Below are positions 12,912 to 25,900 of a stretch of DNA of 64,000 bases, in pieces. The notes below the pieces were generated by a model. The model was not told the DNA's origin. It ran no database searches and saw nothing but the letters and a program-made list of their open reading frames with translations. Source of the DNA: Antedon mediterranea. Its lineage: Eukaryota; Echinodermata; Crinoidea; Comatulida; Antedonidae. The stretch lies in NCBI RefSeq assembly GCF_964355755.1, contig NC_092676.1:21806288-21870287 (forward strand). Reading direction: 5' to 3'. The translations under genes and the position numbers were made by a program. How positions within the stretch are numbered: position 1 is the stretch's first letter; each line of letters opens with the position of its first letter.

Positions 12912-14024
12912 ATTTAATGGCGTACATTATATTATAATAAGTCTTTTAAATCATACTTTGGAAAAAGCAGTTAAATGAAATGTGTCAATTTTTGTCTATA
13001 GAAATGTATATCTTGTTTTAACTATGTATTGAAAGAAATTTATTCTTTCATCTCAATACATACTTAGCTTAATTTTGCGTGAGAAGTAGAAGACACCGTT
13101 CTACACCAACACAATTTAGTTTGCAAACTCAACATTTGCCAGTGTAGAACAGTTGTATCACACAATGAAATTGGCGATTACCTGCGAAGCCATGGAATCA
13201 TTAACGTAAAATAGAGTAAACAAAAATGTTCTAAGTGCAATAAGAAATTTAAATTTAAATTTAATTTTATCTTATTTAATATTAGTAATTATATAACAAT
13301 ATTTAGAAATAACATTTAGATACACTAGCTCTAGTATATCTATTTACAATTGTATATTTACCTATTTTAAAAATTTTTAATTATATGATCAATTTTCATA
13401 AGTATTTACTGTAAATAATGTCGGTTTGACTAATTGCTATGTATATTTTTAATTTGCATAATACAATATTATATCAAATAAACAACGTGTTATTGTATAA
13501 TGAAATTTGTGAGGGATATAATATAAAATAAATAAACAAAACGCCCAGTGATTGAAATTCTTGGCAAAATGAGCAATACATTTTTCACCTCGTACTAAAG
13601 ATAAGAAGTCGAGATTTTATTATTATTATTATTATTTACAATTCCTGAAATCCAATAGGCTCTCTAAGTATAACGGCAAAAAAAAAAATAAAACTAGGAT
13701 GATAAAAAAAATATGAAAACGCTTTTGTGCAAACAAAGCAAGTACGATACTTAAATTGTATTTTACCAAGTAGTAATAATATATGTTGATATAAAGTAAT
13801 AATATAATGAATGATTACAATGCGTTTCCGAATTCCAATGACCTACTTCAATAGATTATAAAACAATCATGTGAATTTAAGCCCTTGTATTAACCTTAGA
13901 AAATCTTTAATACAATAACACATCTATGATTATAATATTTACGAAGGTGACTACCATCCGGCATTTAGTATTCTACAATTTGTTTAACGGTCTACTGTAC
14001 GTGTTGAGGGCTCGAAGATAGTTT
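12912..14024. other. Intergenic region between the two receptor genes
   Basis: About 1.1 kb of AT-rich DNA lies between the stop of gene 1 and the start of gene 2. It contains candidate polyadenylation signals for gene 1 (AATAAA at 13487-13492, more AAATAAA near 13530) and must contain the gene 2 promoter, although I see no convincing TATA box or initiator. The short distance fits tandem duplication. Confidence 0.6.
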
Positions 14025-16983
14025 ATGTTGAAGGATTTTAGTATGCGTGGCATTGTGATTATGGTAATAGTTTCACTAGTGTTTGAGAATGTGGTAACTT
14101 CAGAAGAAAAAAGAAGTAAGTAAAAATTTGGTAATTAATCCGAATAAAAATTTTACAAAATAATAGTAGACTACTCATCTCAATAAATACTATAACCACG
14201 ATTGTGTATTTTTTAGTAAAAGTAGGAACAAATATACTTTCGGAAGGTTTACGTAAAAAGTGTCACGTCACGACTAAATTACTAAAAGAGCATTTTAATG
14301 AATTGTTTTCCATTTTCAGTTTATAACGACCATGTATCCATGTGTTACGTAATATCATGGGCACAGTATAGAGCTGGAATCGGAGCTTTTACTGTGGATA
14401 ACATCGATCCAACGCTTTGCACACACGTGATCTACGCCTTTGCAACTATTGACGATGACATGCACTTAGCAGCCTTGGAATGGAACGACTTGTCCAAAAC
14501 ATGGTTAGTCGGAAACTATGAGAGACTACATCAGCTTAAAAACATAAATCCGGATCTACAAATAATACTTAGTGTCGGTGGATTTTCATTCGGAACTGAA
14601 CCATTTACAATGATGACGTCTAATGTAGAGGTGCGAGCTGAGTTTATCCGACATGCAGTGACTTTTCTGAGGGCCAACACATTTGATGGATTACAGATTG
14701 ATTGGCAGTATCCTACTTTTGGTACTAGTCCACCGGAAGATCGCCAAAGATACACATTTCTGCTTCAGGCATGTTAGAGTCACATCTCATCTATGACTCT
14801 AAACACAGAGTTTCACATTTTTACTCTAGTTGTGTATCACATTCTTAAAGAGTATTAACAAAGTATAATCTGATTCAAAACATAATTACCGTACTTCCAC
14901 AATCCAACCTACACCAACGTTGGTGCAAATTGGTTTTTAGGATATTGTAGGTTGGTTTTGTGGATGTTGCTTATAGGCCTATTGTTAATTTTCTGTTGTA
15001 ATTGTTTCTCTTCTTGTTCTTTTTTTGTATATGATTTTTATATGGTTGTACTATCCGAAATAAAGAAATGAATGAATAGATTATACAAAAAATACCAATG
15101 CTTTTCATATCACTGGGTTCTCATGTCAACTATATCAGATCTATCCGTCGGACACCGAAAATGGTCATACTGTATGTCACTTCCTATCCCGTCAAAAAAG
15201 TAAACAGTTTTCATTGTGTTTGTCTAGTTTGTAAAGTGTTTTTATTTGTAATTTCAGGAACTTAAAGAAGCATTTCGTGAAGAGTCTGAACAACTAGAAA
15301 GAAAGCAGCTTATTCTTATTGCGGCAGTTGCTGGAGACAAGTACTATGAAAAGGCATATGAGATTGATAAAGTTTCAAGGTAAACAGAGTAGAGCTTTAA
15401 ATCGCATTTTCCATAACTTCTTATAAGGAGTTGCTGAACAATTTACTGTGTGGTCTTGTGTCTAAATCATTGCTACTGTTCAAGATATGAATAATTATAA
15501 AATCTTATGCTAATATTTTGCAATACATGTAAATCAATTATAAATCAAGTAATGTTATGCGGGATACCTTTGGTAATCATAGAAAAACTCATTTTGCATA
15601 GGATTTTCAATCAATAGCTTAGTCGATGGTGACATCTTACTATCAAAATAAAATTATTGATAATTCGTATTTCCAGGGCTGTAGACTATTTAACCGTACG
15701 TGCGTTTTACCTATATGATCCAGACGAACGAATAACTATACTTCACACACCACTTTATTCTAATCCGGGAGATTTGGACCACCATGAATCTACGGTATTT
15801 ATTTTATTCGTTCGTTCGTTTGTTCAATCTAATATTTCAGAATATCTGGTCTGTGGAAAATAACTTAATTACGTGTAAATTAGAAAATAAACTTTACTGA
15901 CTGATTATGATGATGAATATAATAGGTAAAAATGTTGTACCAATATATATACCTTAAGAATAAAATCATTTGCTTAAGCTATTTTATTCTTTATAATTAT
16001 TATTTAAAGGAATCCGTAGTTGGATTGTGGACGAATGGAGGAGCAAGTTACTCTAAAATTGTTGTTAGTGTATCAACATTTGCCGTAACGTTTACTCTAT
16101 TGGACTCAACCGAATCCTACATCGGTGCGCCAACAATTGGTGATGGCAAACCTGGACCATACGTCAACCAACCTGGGTTATTGGCGTATTATGAGGTATT
16201 TTGGACATTGATTGTAAAAATGTGTTTATTTTTTAAAGCCATTGTTCACGCTTTCATAATATATCATGAAATGTACCTCTGTTTAGACCTCTGCAAACTT
16301 TAAACGTATTATAATGTTTACAACTGCTCACACTATGCAAAAAGGAAAAGGAAGAAGAAAAAGAAGTCATGGTTGTTTACGTTTGAAATATCTACAATAA
16401 ATAACAATCAGCTCAGCAGTCATCAACGTCAGACATGATACCAGAAGAGGAAGAAGAAGGCCTAGTAAAAACATAAATGTCTATAAGATGTTGTAAAGAT
16501 ATTCTAACATAGACTTCACCTCTTTATCTCTAGGCATGTCCATTTGTCAACAACTACGACATTTATTTTGATGAAGAACAGGTTGCATTTTATGCAGTTT
16601 TGGAAGATCAATGGATATCATTTGATCACTTTAGAAGTATCGAATTAAAGGTAAAAATTGTTCAAAATGAATTACAACATTGTTTATGTTCACTTGATTA
16701 TTGTGGTACCGTGCGGTATTATCTTATAGGGAAAGTAGTACAGTAATACATATCACTGTAGTTGACAACTTTCAACCGGGCACTAATAATAAATAAAACA
16801 CGTTCTCGGATGCCTTAAACATGTACTCATTATTATTGCTCTTTTTTAAGATGGATTGGGTGAAACAAAATGGATTTGCTGGTGTTGCTATCTGGTCGAT
16901 GCCTATGGATGATTTTAATGGCACGGCTTGTCTTGAAGGAAGAAATCCTCTGCTGAATGCTATAGTTGATAACTTGAGGACAG
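14025..16983 (+). CDS. Gene 2 exons 1-7: signal peptide and inactive GH18 domain
   Basis: Exon 1 gives MLKDFSMRGIVIMVIVSLVF, a typical signal peptide ending near residue 26. The GH18 barrel then starts with CYVISWAQYRAG, keeps ILSVGGFSFGTEPF and ends with GFAGVAIWSMPMDDFNG. The catalytic motif (canonical DGxDxDWE) reads DGLQIDWQ at residues 153-160 (14685-14708): the second Asp is Gln and the proton-donor Glu is Gln. By established GH18 chemistry this cannot hydrolyse chitin, as in chi-lectins such as Ym1, but sugar binding may remain. The MTYD strand is also altered (RAFYLYD). The intron after 14768 has a GC donor (CAG|GCATGT); the downstream exon and phase fit it. Confidence 0.92.
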
Positions 16984-19900
16984 GTAAGACTTTCAACTTT
17001 GTTCACCACTGTGTCATCTTAACTATCTAAAGAAAACAACGTTTTAGGGCTCCTTTAAGCTGTCAACTGTCTATTCTTGAACCAACCACAGATGAGGAGA
17101 TCGAGAAATTGATCAAGGCATCCCCGATAAAGTCTTGTGAGCTAGATTCTATTCCAACTTGGCTTTTAAGGGATTGCGCTCCTGTAATAGTTCCAGTGCT
17201 AATGAAATTAGTTAATCTTTCACTTATCACATCCACAGTACCACAGAATTTAAAGAAAGCACATGTACGGCCTTTGCTGAAGAAGACTGGCCTCAACCCA
17301 GAAGTTCTTAAAAATTATAGACCGGTTTCAAATTTATCCTTTGTTTCGAAGCTTATTGAGCGTGTTGTTGCAGTTAGACTCTCTAAGCATATGTCAAATC
17401 ACAACCTCCATGAAACTTACCAATCAGCATACAAAGCTAACCACAGTGTTGAGACAGCGCCTCTACGTGTTCAGAATGACGTTTTGACATCAATAGATAA
17501 TCAAGAACTTGTTATTCTAGTTTTACTAGACTTATCGGCTGTTTTTGACACAGTAGATCACTCACTGCTTCTTCATAGATTGTCACATGATATTGGGGTA
17601 AGAGATCAAGCATTGTCTTGGTTCACATCATATCTAAGGAACAGAACCCAGGCCGTCTGCATTGGTGATGTTTCATCAGATGACCTTCCTCTATTATGTG
17701 GCGTCCCACAAGGTTCGGTGCTTGGACCACAGCTGTTTTCCATCTATGTTGCACCAGTTGCTGAAATAATACGAAGACACGGATTATGTCATCATTTCTA
17801 TGCAGATGATATACAAATCTACGTTTCTGTCAAGCCTTGCCAGACCAAGTTTCTGTCCGCCGTAAAACGGTTAGAAACATGCACTGCTGAGATTAGAAAA
17901 TGGATGGGCTCCAACTTCCTCAAGCTAAATGATAAAAAGACCGAGGTGATCCTATTTGGTTCTGTTCAGCAGAGAAAAAAGATCCGGTTTGATGGCCTAC
18001 ATATTGGTGGCGTACTAGTCAATCCATCATCAGAAGTTCGTAACCTTGGTGTACAACTTGATTGTAAAATGACCATGGAATCACATATCAACAAAATCTG
18101 CCGATCTGCTATTTTCCATTTATGTAACATCGCCAAGATCAGACGTTACATGAACTTGCTTGGTGATGTGTGCCAAGAAGTATGATCACGTCACACCATT
18201 GTTCAAAGAGTTAAATTGGCTACCCATGGAGTCACGTATTCAATTTAAGATCCTGCTGCTGGTGTTCCGATGCCTAAATAGTTGCGCTCCAAAATATCTC
18301 TCAGAATTGTTGACAGTCAAGAAGGGAAAGCTAAGATCTAGTCATCAGGTGCTACTGGACATTTCAAGGAGCAAACATAGTTGGGGAGATCGGACTTTCA
18401 GTGTTGCTGGACCTAGGCTCTGGAACCACCTACCCTTGAACATTAAACACACATCATTATTGAGTCACTTTAAGTCACTACTCAAAACTCACCTTTTCTG
18501 ATTTTTTTTTACAGCGCCATGAGCAATGAATGTTGGAATGGCGCTATATAAATTGAACGATTGATTGATTGATTGTGTAATTTCTTTTTTTTTTTGTAAC
18601 AAGCGGATCTTGACAATTTACATCAAATCACAGGTTACATTTTTATTGAATATCATTGCAAGAGTAGAGAAGCCAGCTGAGGTGGGGAAGTAGGAGGCCA
18701 TGCCCACTTCCCTTTACCCACATCGTCGAAGAATGTGACCTCTTCATCAAGGAAGACTTGACACTTGTGTTCATTGTTTATTCGACACAATCTTCAAGCC
18801 ACTTTTGCTCCTTTTTTAACCGTAGGGCAAAACTCGCAAATTGAGTAACATTGGCTAATTCAACACATAAATGAATTCCCGTGTCTTACATAAAAGATAG
18901 CTAACATTTTTTTAAATTATTTTTGATAATCAGATTCTGAATAATAAATGTTCTGTATTTTAGGTTCATTGGCATTAGTAAACGGTTTTTCTAGCCGAGA
19001 AGGACTTCTTACAATGTGGCAAAATGGAACATGGAGATATATCTGTGATGATCACTGGACTCAAGACGATGCAAATATTGCATGTAGGCAACTTGGATAT
19101 CAAGGATCAATTCCTCTTAATGAAGTCCCAATCTTTGAACGGTTAGAAGGCCTGTATTACCCTGTAATTGTTGGTAAAATAAACTGCGAACCCAGTGGGC
19201 AAAAATTGGTTGAATTAACGTTAATTCAACGTTATCTGCAAACGTTGAAATAACGTTGAAAAAGTGGTTGAAAATGAAAGTTTGCCTCAACGTAAATGTC
19301 AACGTTGAATCAACATAGAAATTATCAACGTTGAAACAACGTTAAAATAAGTAACGTTGAAATAACGTTGAAAAAATGGTTGAAAATGAAAGTTTGCCTC
19401 AACGTAAATGTCAACGTTGAATCAACATAGAAATTATCAACGTTGAAACAACGTTAAAATAGGTAACGTTGAAATAACGTTGAAAAAATGGTTGAAAATG
19501 AAAGTTTGCCTCAACGTAAATGTCAACGTTGAATCAACATAGAAATTATCAACGTTGAAACAACGTTAAAATAGGTAACGTTGAAATAACGTTGAAAAAA
19601 TGGTTGAAAATGAAAGTTTGCCTCAACGTAAATGTCAACGTTGAATCAACATAGAAATTATCAACGTTGAAACAACGTTAAAATAGGTAACGTTGAAATA
19701 ACGTTGAAAAAATGGTTGAAAATGAAAGTTTGCCTCAACGTAAATGTCAACGTTGAATCAACATAGAAATTATCAACGTTGAAACAACGTTAAAATAAGT
19801 AACGTTGAAATAACGTTAAAAAAAAATGGTTGAAAATGAAAGTTTGCCTCAACAAAAATGTCAACGTTGATTCAACATAGATTATCAACGTTGAAACAAT

Positions 19901-22900
19901 GTAAAAATGTCTACGTTGAAATTATCAATGTTGATTCAATGTTGAAATTATTAACGTTGAAACAACGTAAATATTAAGTTGAAATGAAAATTTGCATCAA
20001 TGTAAATTTAAACATAGATTTAACGTTGAAATTTGATTTGTTGAATTACTATATCCAATTTGAATCAACGGTTTTAAAGTAGTTAGTAGTAAAGTTACTG
20101 TTACGTCGCAGAATCCATCAATAGAGACATTTTATAAATACTGTATATCTTACTCTTTAATTTCTATAAAAACATAAAATAACATTTAATCAGGTGTTAT
20201 CAAATCATCAGGCAAAATCCAAACAACAATCAAATAATGTACAGTACATCCTCACTGACAGTTCTCAGGTACCAGTGTTAAGTATAAAAAATATACTAAT
20301 AACCAGTTTGTAATATGTTTGCCAACTAACATGATTGAATAACTATAAATATTGGCTGATTACAGTAAAACACAATAAATACAACACACGTCACAGGTGC
20401 CTTGTGCTAATGTTGCAGAAGTCCAAATGATGGCAATAACACAATACTGTAATTGCATTGTTCCGATTAGTCAATAAACAGTTGCCTCGATTCCTGTGTT
20501 GACATTGTCCTATGCTTTCCAAAAGTGTGGCAATATTATTTTTCCAAACCTGAAACAAATTCAATCAAGTTACTGTAGTTTTAAACAAAAATAATACAGT
20601 AAAAAATTAATTGTTGAAAGATTTATTGTCCCCAAAAAACATGAACAATGAAGATTAATACAATCATACTTTGAATACCTTGCCATTTTGCAATTTTAAC
20701 AATTTAGATATTCACTTGCCGTAGAAAATAAACAAAAACAATAAAGATTTCACTTAACAAAAATACAAAATAAACAGTACATTTAACCAAAAACCAATTG
20801 TTTGTTTAAATTGTCCCCCTTTTAAGGTACAAATGCATTTTTAAAAATCTAATTTTTGGTCAAACTGAACAACTCTATAGTGACGGCATATTCAACAAAA
20901 CATTTAAAAAAAAATTGTTCAGTTCAATTATATCTTTAACACATTGTTCAAAAATCATACTGTACATAAACAAAAATTCAATTCAGAACATCATTTCACA
21001 CTTACACGTAAAATATGCAATCAATTCAATTTATGTAAATAATATTGCAACACTGTATTAATATTTACGCCATGGTTAGGATTCCGGCACCGAAACTCAA
21101 CTGCCCAGCGTTAGGGAATCCGACACACTATTGCGCATGCCCAGAGCAAGGTAATCGGCGACTCTATTTTTGTCTACAACAGACCAAAGCGTGGTTCCCA
21201 CTAGCGACGCAACACAAGGACGTAACGCAACGCAAGTAAATTGACCAATCACAAGCGATGGCTTATTCGCTTGTGATTGCTAACTGTCTATAACTTCGCT
21301 TGTCATTGGTTAAAACGCTTGCGTTGCGTTTACGTCCTTGCGTTACGTTCTAGTGGGAACCAAGCTTTACAGCGATGGATCATTTTAATAGCTGCGCCAC
21401 GGCGAACTAGCCGGCCTACATGCCTACTAATACTAGTAGGCCTACAAGCTAGATGTGACCATTGGGCCTATTTATTTCGTAATTAAATTTGCTGCTTCAT
21501 TCATATATAAACTTTATATATTTATGAATTATAATTGCATGACTAGTTTTAATTTTTATGATTTTTCAAGTACAAAATAAAAGATTTCATATAACGCATT
21601 TATACTGTACATAACATCATTTGATTTGAAGTTGATTTGTTGACAGCAGCCGCCGTGCGGATGTGAAAAAAAAAAACAGAACTGTTCGGGAGAAGTCGGT
21701 GTCGCAACGCTACGCTATTCATTTTCGTACATTTCTTGAAATACGCAAGCTGATTCTTATCGATATCATAATAATTATTTTAACGCGTGGCGTAATTAAT
21801 TCATGTATGGCCTAGGCCAAGTTTCATCCATCGCTCTCTTCCCCGCGCGACGACTAACTAGGCCACAGCAAAGATATCTTTGGCTACACAGTACATCCCT
21901 AGTTAACACTCCGACTCTCGGGTAATGTGGTGCGCGGTCTGTGGCACTATTGCAAGCTATAACAAAGAACTTATAACACAAGAATCTCCTGTTCGTCCGA
22001 AGCGCGTAACAATTTCGAAAGGCATTGTGGGATAGAATAGAGCTATGGGTGGCGCCATATTGGGATCCATGGAGTAGGGCGCCCGCATCAAATTAGAAAG
22101 TCAAAATCATAGAGGGGATCTGCTAATGCTCTAGGGGGGATAGAGTAATTGACTGAGGAGTAGGGCGCCTGCATCAAATTAGAAAGTCAAAATCATAGAG
22201 GGGATCTGGTCTGCTAATACTCTAGAGGGGTAGAGTAATTGACTTCCTAGTTTGGAGGGGGCGCTGCTCCATGCTGTGAAATGGCGTCGCCCAGTTTGAC
22301 CTTTTAACCCTGTACTTCCGATACTGTGTTTTGAATGCAAATTGAAGAACAGGAGATTCTTGTGTTATAAGTTCTTTGGCTATAATTACTTCGCTCTGGG
22401 CATGCGCAATAGCGTGTCGGATTCCCTAACGATGGGAAGTTGAGTTGCGGTGCCGGAATCCTAATCACGGCGTAATATTTATTCAATTCAATATTAAAGT
22501 TAAGAACTATAAATACCAACCTTTTGTATATAAAAATATTGATCATCCATTAGATTTTTCTCGTTTGATTCACATAGAAAAGATTATAGGCCTACATGTA
22601 CTTCATTATTTTGTACTCTAGCTAGGCATAGGCCTAAGGGCCTTATTAGCTAGGCCTACAATCTGAAATAAAGAAAGCGAGTAAGTTTAACAAATAGCCG
22701 TCCTAGGCTAGCAGCATGTGTTTTAGCAGCTACTGTAGACAGCCTAGCAGAAAGCTAGCTAGGCCAACTAATTATATATTATAATGTTATATTTATGTAT
22801 ACTTTTGGATAAATAAAGAAAGTATTGAACTAAAAGGCATAATAGTACATACCATTTTATAACCATAATAAGTACAGTACTGTAGTTATCCTTGGCAAGG

Positions 22901-25900
22901 CAAATGTTTGCCCTTGACATGCATAATACCATAGAGATATTATAGTAATATCTCTATGATAATACTAAATGCTTCCACTAGGCCTAGTGAGTGAATTCAG
23001 TTCATCAGTTTGGCAGCCTGCCTAGCCTATTAGCCTAGCCTACCACACCAAGCTAATAATAGCCTAGGCCTAGCTAGCTATGCATGTGTGGCCTACTAGA
23101 CTAGAGGCTAGCTATTGACAATATTGATAAGGGTAAAATAGTCGAGCTCAAAGCTTATAAATTAGTAGATTACAAATAAAAAAGATTGTTTTCCTACCTC
23201 AAAACATACTTATTTGACAATTTCAATGATGAGCCTTTTTTTTCTACACACCACTGTAATAACTGTAGGCCTAGCCTACGTCGAAGTAACTGAAATTACT
23301 GACACCAGTTTCAAAATTTTATCAAAACGAAACTAACCAATGACAAGCTCGTATCTTATGAAATTTGATCTTGCAAAGGATCATTCAATTTTCAACACAA
23401 CTTCTAGAACATTTTTGTATTATACAGAGACAATAATATTTGCCAATCTAAAATTCCTAAATAACCAATAATCATTTGTTTTACAATAAAGGATGATAAA
23501 ATAAACCGCCAACTGAAATCTAATGTTAATTTAACGTTGAAACATCAATGGCAACGCACTTAAACACATATTATTTAATATTAAACGTTAAAAACATGTC
23601 ATTTAATTAAGTATTAAATAGAATTTATCTTTAATTTAACGTTTAATATTAACATTGAAAAACAAAAATAATAATTGTTTGAAAAAACAACATAATTTCA
23701 AGAGTTTTTCAACGTTGAAAACATGTCATTTGAAAATGACAACTGGATTTCAACGTTAAAATAACATTGGAATAACATTGAAAAACAAAAATAATAACTG
23801 TTTGAAAAAAAATACTAGTTAGAAATACAATGTTATTTCAACGTTGGATCAACATTGATAAATTAACGTAAATTACTAGTTAGAAATACAATGTTATTTC
23901 AACGTTGGATCAACATTAATAAATTAACGTAAATTACTAGTTAGAAAGACAATGTTATTTCAACGTTGGATCAACATTGATAAATTAACGTAAATTTCTA
24001 GTTAAAAATACAATGTTATTGCAACGTTGGATCAACATTGATAAATTAACGTAAATTACTAGTTAAAAATACAATGTTATTTCAACGTTGGATCAACATT
24101 GATAAATTAACGTAAATTTCTAGTTAAAAATACTATGTGATTTTAACGTTGGATCAACATTGATAAATTAACGTAAGTTTCTAGTTAAAAATACTATGTG
24201 ATTTTAACGTTGGATCAACATTTATAAATTAACGTAAATTACTAGTTAGAAAGACAATGTTATTTCAACGTTTGATCAACAATGATAAATTAACTTAAAT
24301 TACTAGTTAAAAAGACAATGTTATTTCAACGTTGGATTAACATTAATAAATTAACGTAAATTTCTAGTTAAAAATACAATGTTATTTCAACGTTGGATCA
24401 ACATTAATAAATTAACGTAAATTTCTAGTTAAAAATACATTGTTATTTCAACGTTGGATCAACATTGATAAATTAACGTAAATTACTAGTTAAAAATACA
24501 ATGTGATTTCAACGTTGGATCAACATTGATAAATTAACGTAAATTACTAGTTAAAAATACAATGTTATTTCAACGTTGGATCAACATTGATAAATTAACG
24601 TAAATTTCGAGTTAAAAATACAATGTGATTTTAACGTTGGATCAACATTGATAAATTAAGGTAAATTACTAGTTAGAAAGACAATGTTATTTCAACGTTG
24701 GATCAACATTGATAAATTAACGTAAATTACTAGTTAGAAAGACAATGTTATTTCAACGTTGGATCAACATTGATAAATTAACTTAAATTACTAGTTAGAA
24801 AGACAATGTTAATTCAACGTTGGATCAACATTGATAATAAAACGAAAACTTCTAGTTAGAAATACAATGTTATTTCAACGTTGGATCAACATTGATAAAT
24901 TAACGTAAATTTCTAGTTAGAAAGACAATGTTATTTCAACGTTAAATCAACATTGATAAATTAACGTAAATTACTAGTTAGAAAGACAATGTTATTTCAA
25001 CGTTGGATCAACATTGATAATAAAACGTAAATTTCTAGTTAGAAATACAATGTTATTTCAACGTTGGATCAACATTGATAAATTAACGTAAATTTCTAGT
25101 TAAAAATACAATGTTATTTCAACGTTGGATCAACATTGACAAATTAACGTAAATTACTAGTTAGAAAGACAATGTTATTTCAACGTTAAATCAACATTGA
25201 TAAATTAACGTAAATTACTAGTTAGAAGGACAATGTTATTTTAACGTTGGATCAACATTGATAAATTAACGTAAATTTCTAGTTAAAAATACAATGTTAT
25301 CTCAATGTTGAATCAACATTTATAAATTAACGTAAAACATTTGTTTGAAAAACAATGTTATTTCAACGTTGGATCAACATTGATAAATTAACGTAAAACA
25401 TTTGTTAGAAAGACAATGTTATTTCAACGTTAAATCAACATTTATTAATTAACATAAATTACTAGTTTAAAAGAAAATGTTATTTCAACGTTGATTCAAT
25501 GTTTATTACTAAACGTTAAAAAAATAGTTAGGGAAAAAATGTTATTTCAACGTTGATTCAACGTTTGAAATACGCTGACAACATGATTTCAACAAATCAA
25601 CTATATTTCAACGTTGATTCAACGTTGAAATTATGTTCTGTGCCCACTGGGAAGGCACAGAGAGGAGACTTGCGGAGTGCGCATGGGCAGAATCGACTAC
25701 TCAAAATTGTCAACCGGTTTCTTTATTGTGCAACAGTAAGTTAGTATTCTACACATGTCTTTAATTCACCATTTCTATATACGTCTTTTTCTAAGATTTT
25801 ATAAATACATTATATTCACATTATTTTGTAAGCGTTTGGAATGTAGATAAAAGGTAGGCCTATTTGGTCTAATGACACGATGTTACACAGTAGGCCTAAA

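Larger units (their letters stand above)
20000..23500. other. Middle of the 6.46-kb element, no gene seen
   Basis: AT-rich sequence with no coding exon that I can support. It contains the nested 1.4-kb element, a partial copy of the TTAA-type MITE (about 20613-20940), many TAGGCCTA words, and a hairpin at 22932-22960 (CATAGAGATATTA and its complement). Confidence 0.6.
19191..25651. mobile_element. 6.46-kb TIR element with satellite arrays, inserted in the gene 2 SRCR exon
   Basis: The ends are perfect inverted repeats, CCCAGTGGGCA at 19191 and TGCCCACTGGG ending at 25651. AA flanks both sides (19189-19190, 25652-25653) as a 2-bp target duplication. Inside, a left array of 112-bp units and a right array of about 28 units of 61 bp, both built from AACGTTGA/TCAACGTT words, flank a middle region that carries a nested element. 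I see no transposase, so it is presumably non-autonomous. Superfamily is not assigned; similar AACGTTGA-rich TIR repeats are, as far as I recall, widespread in aquatic animals. Confidence 0.85.
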
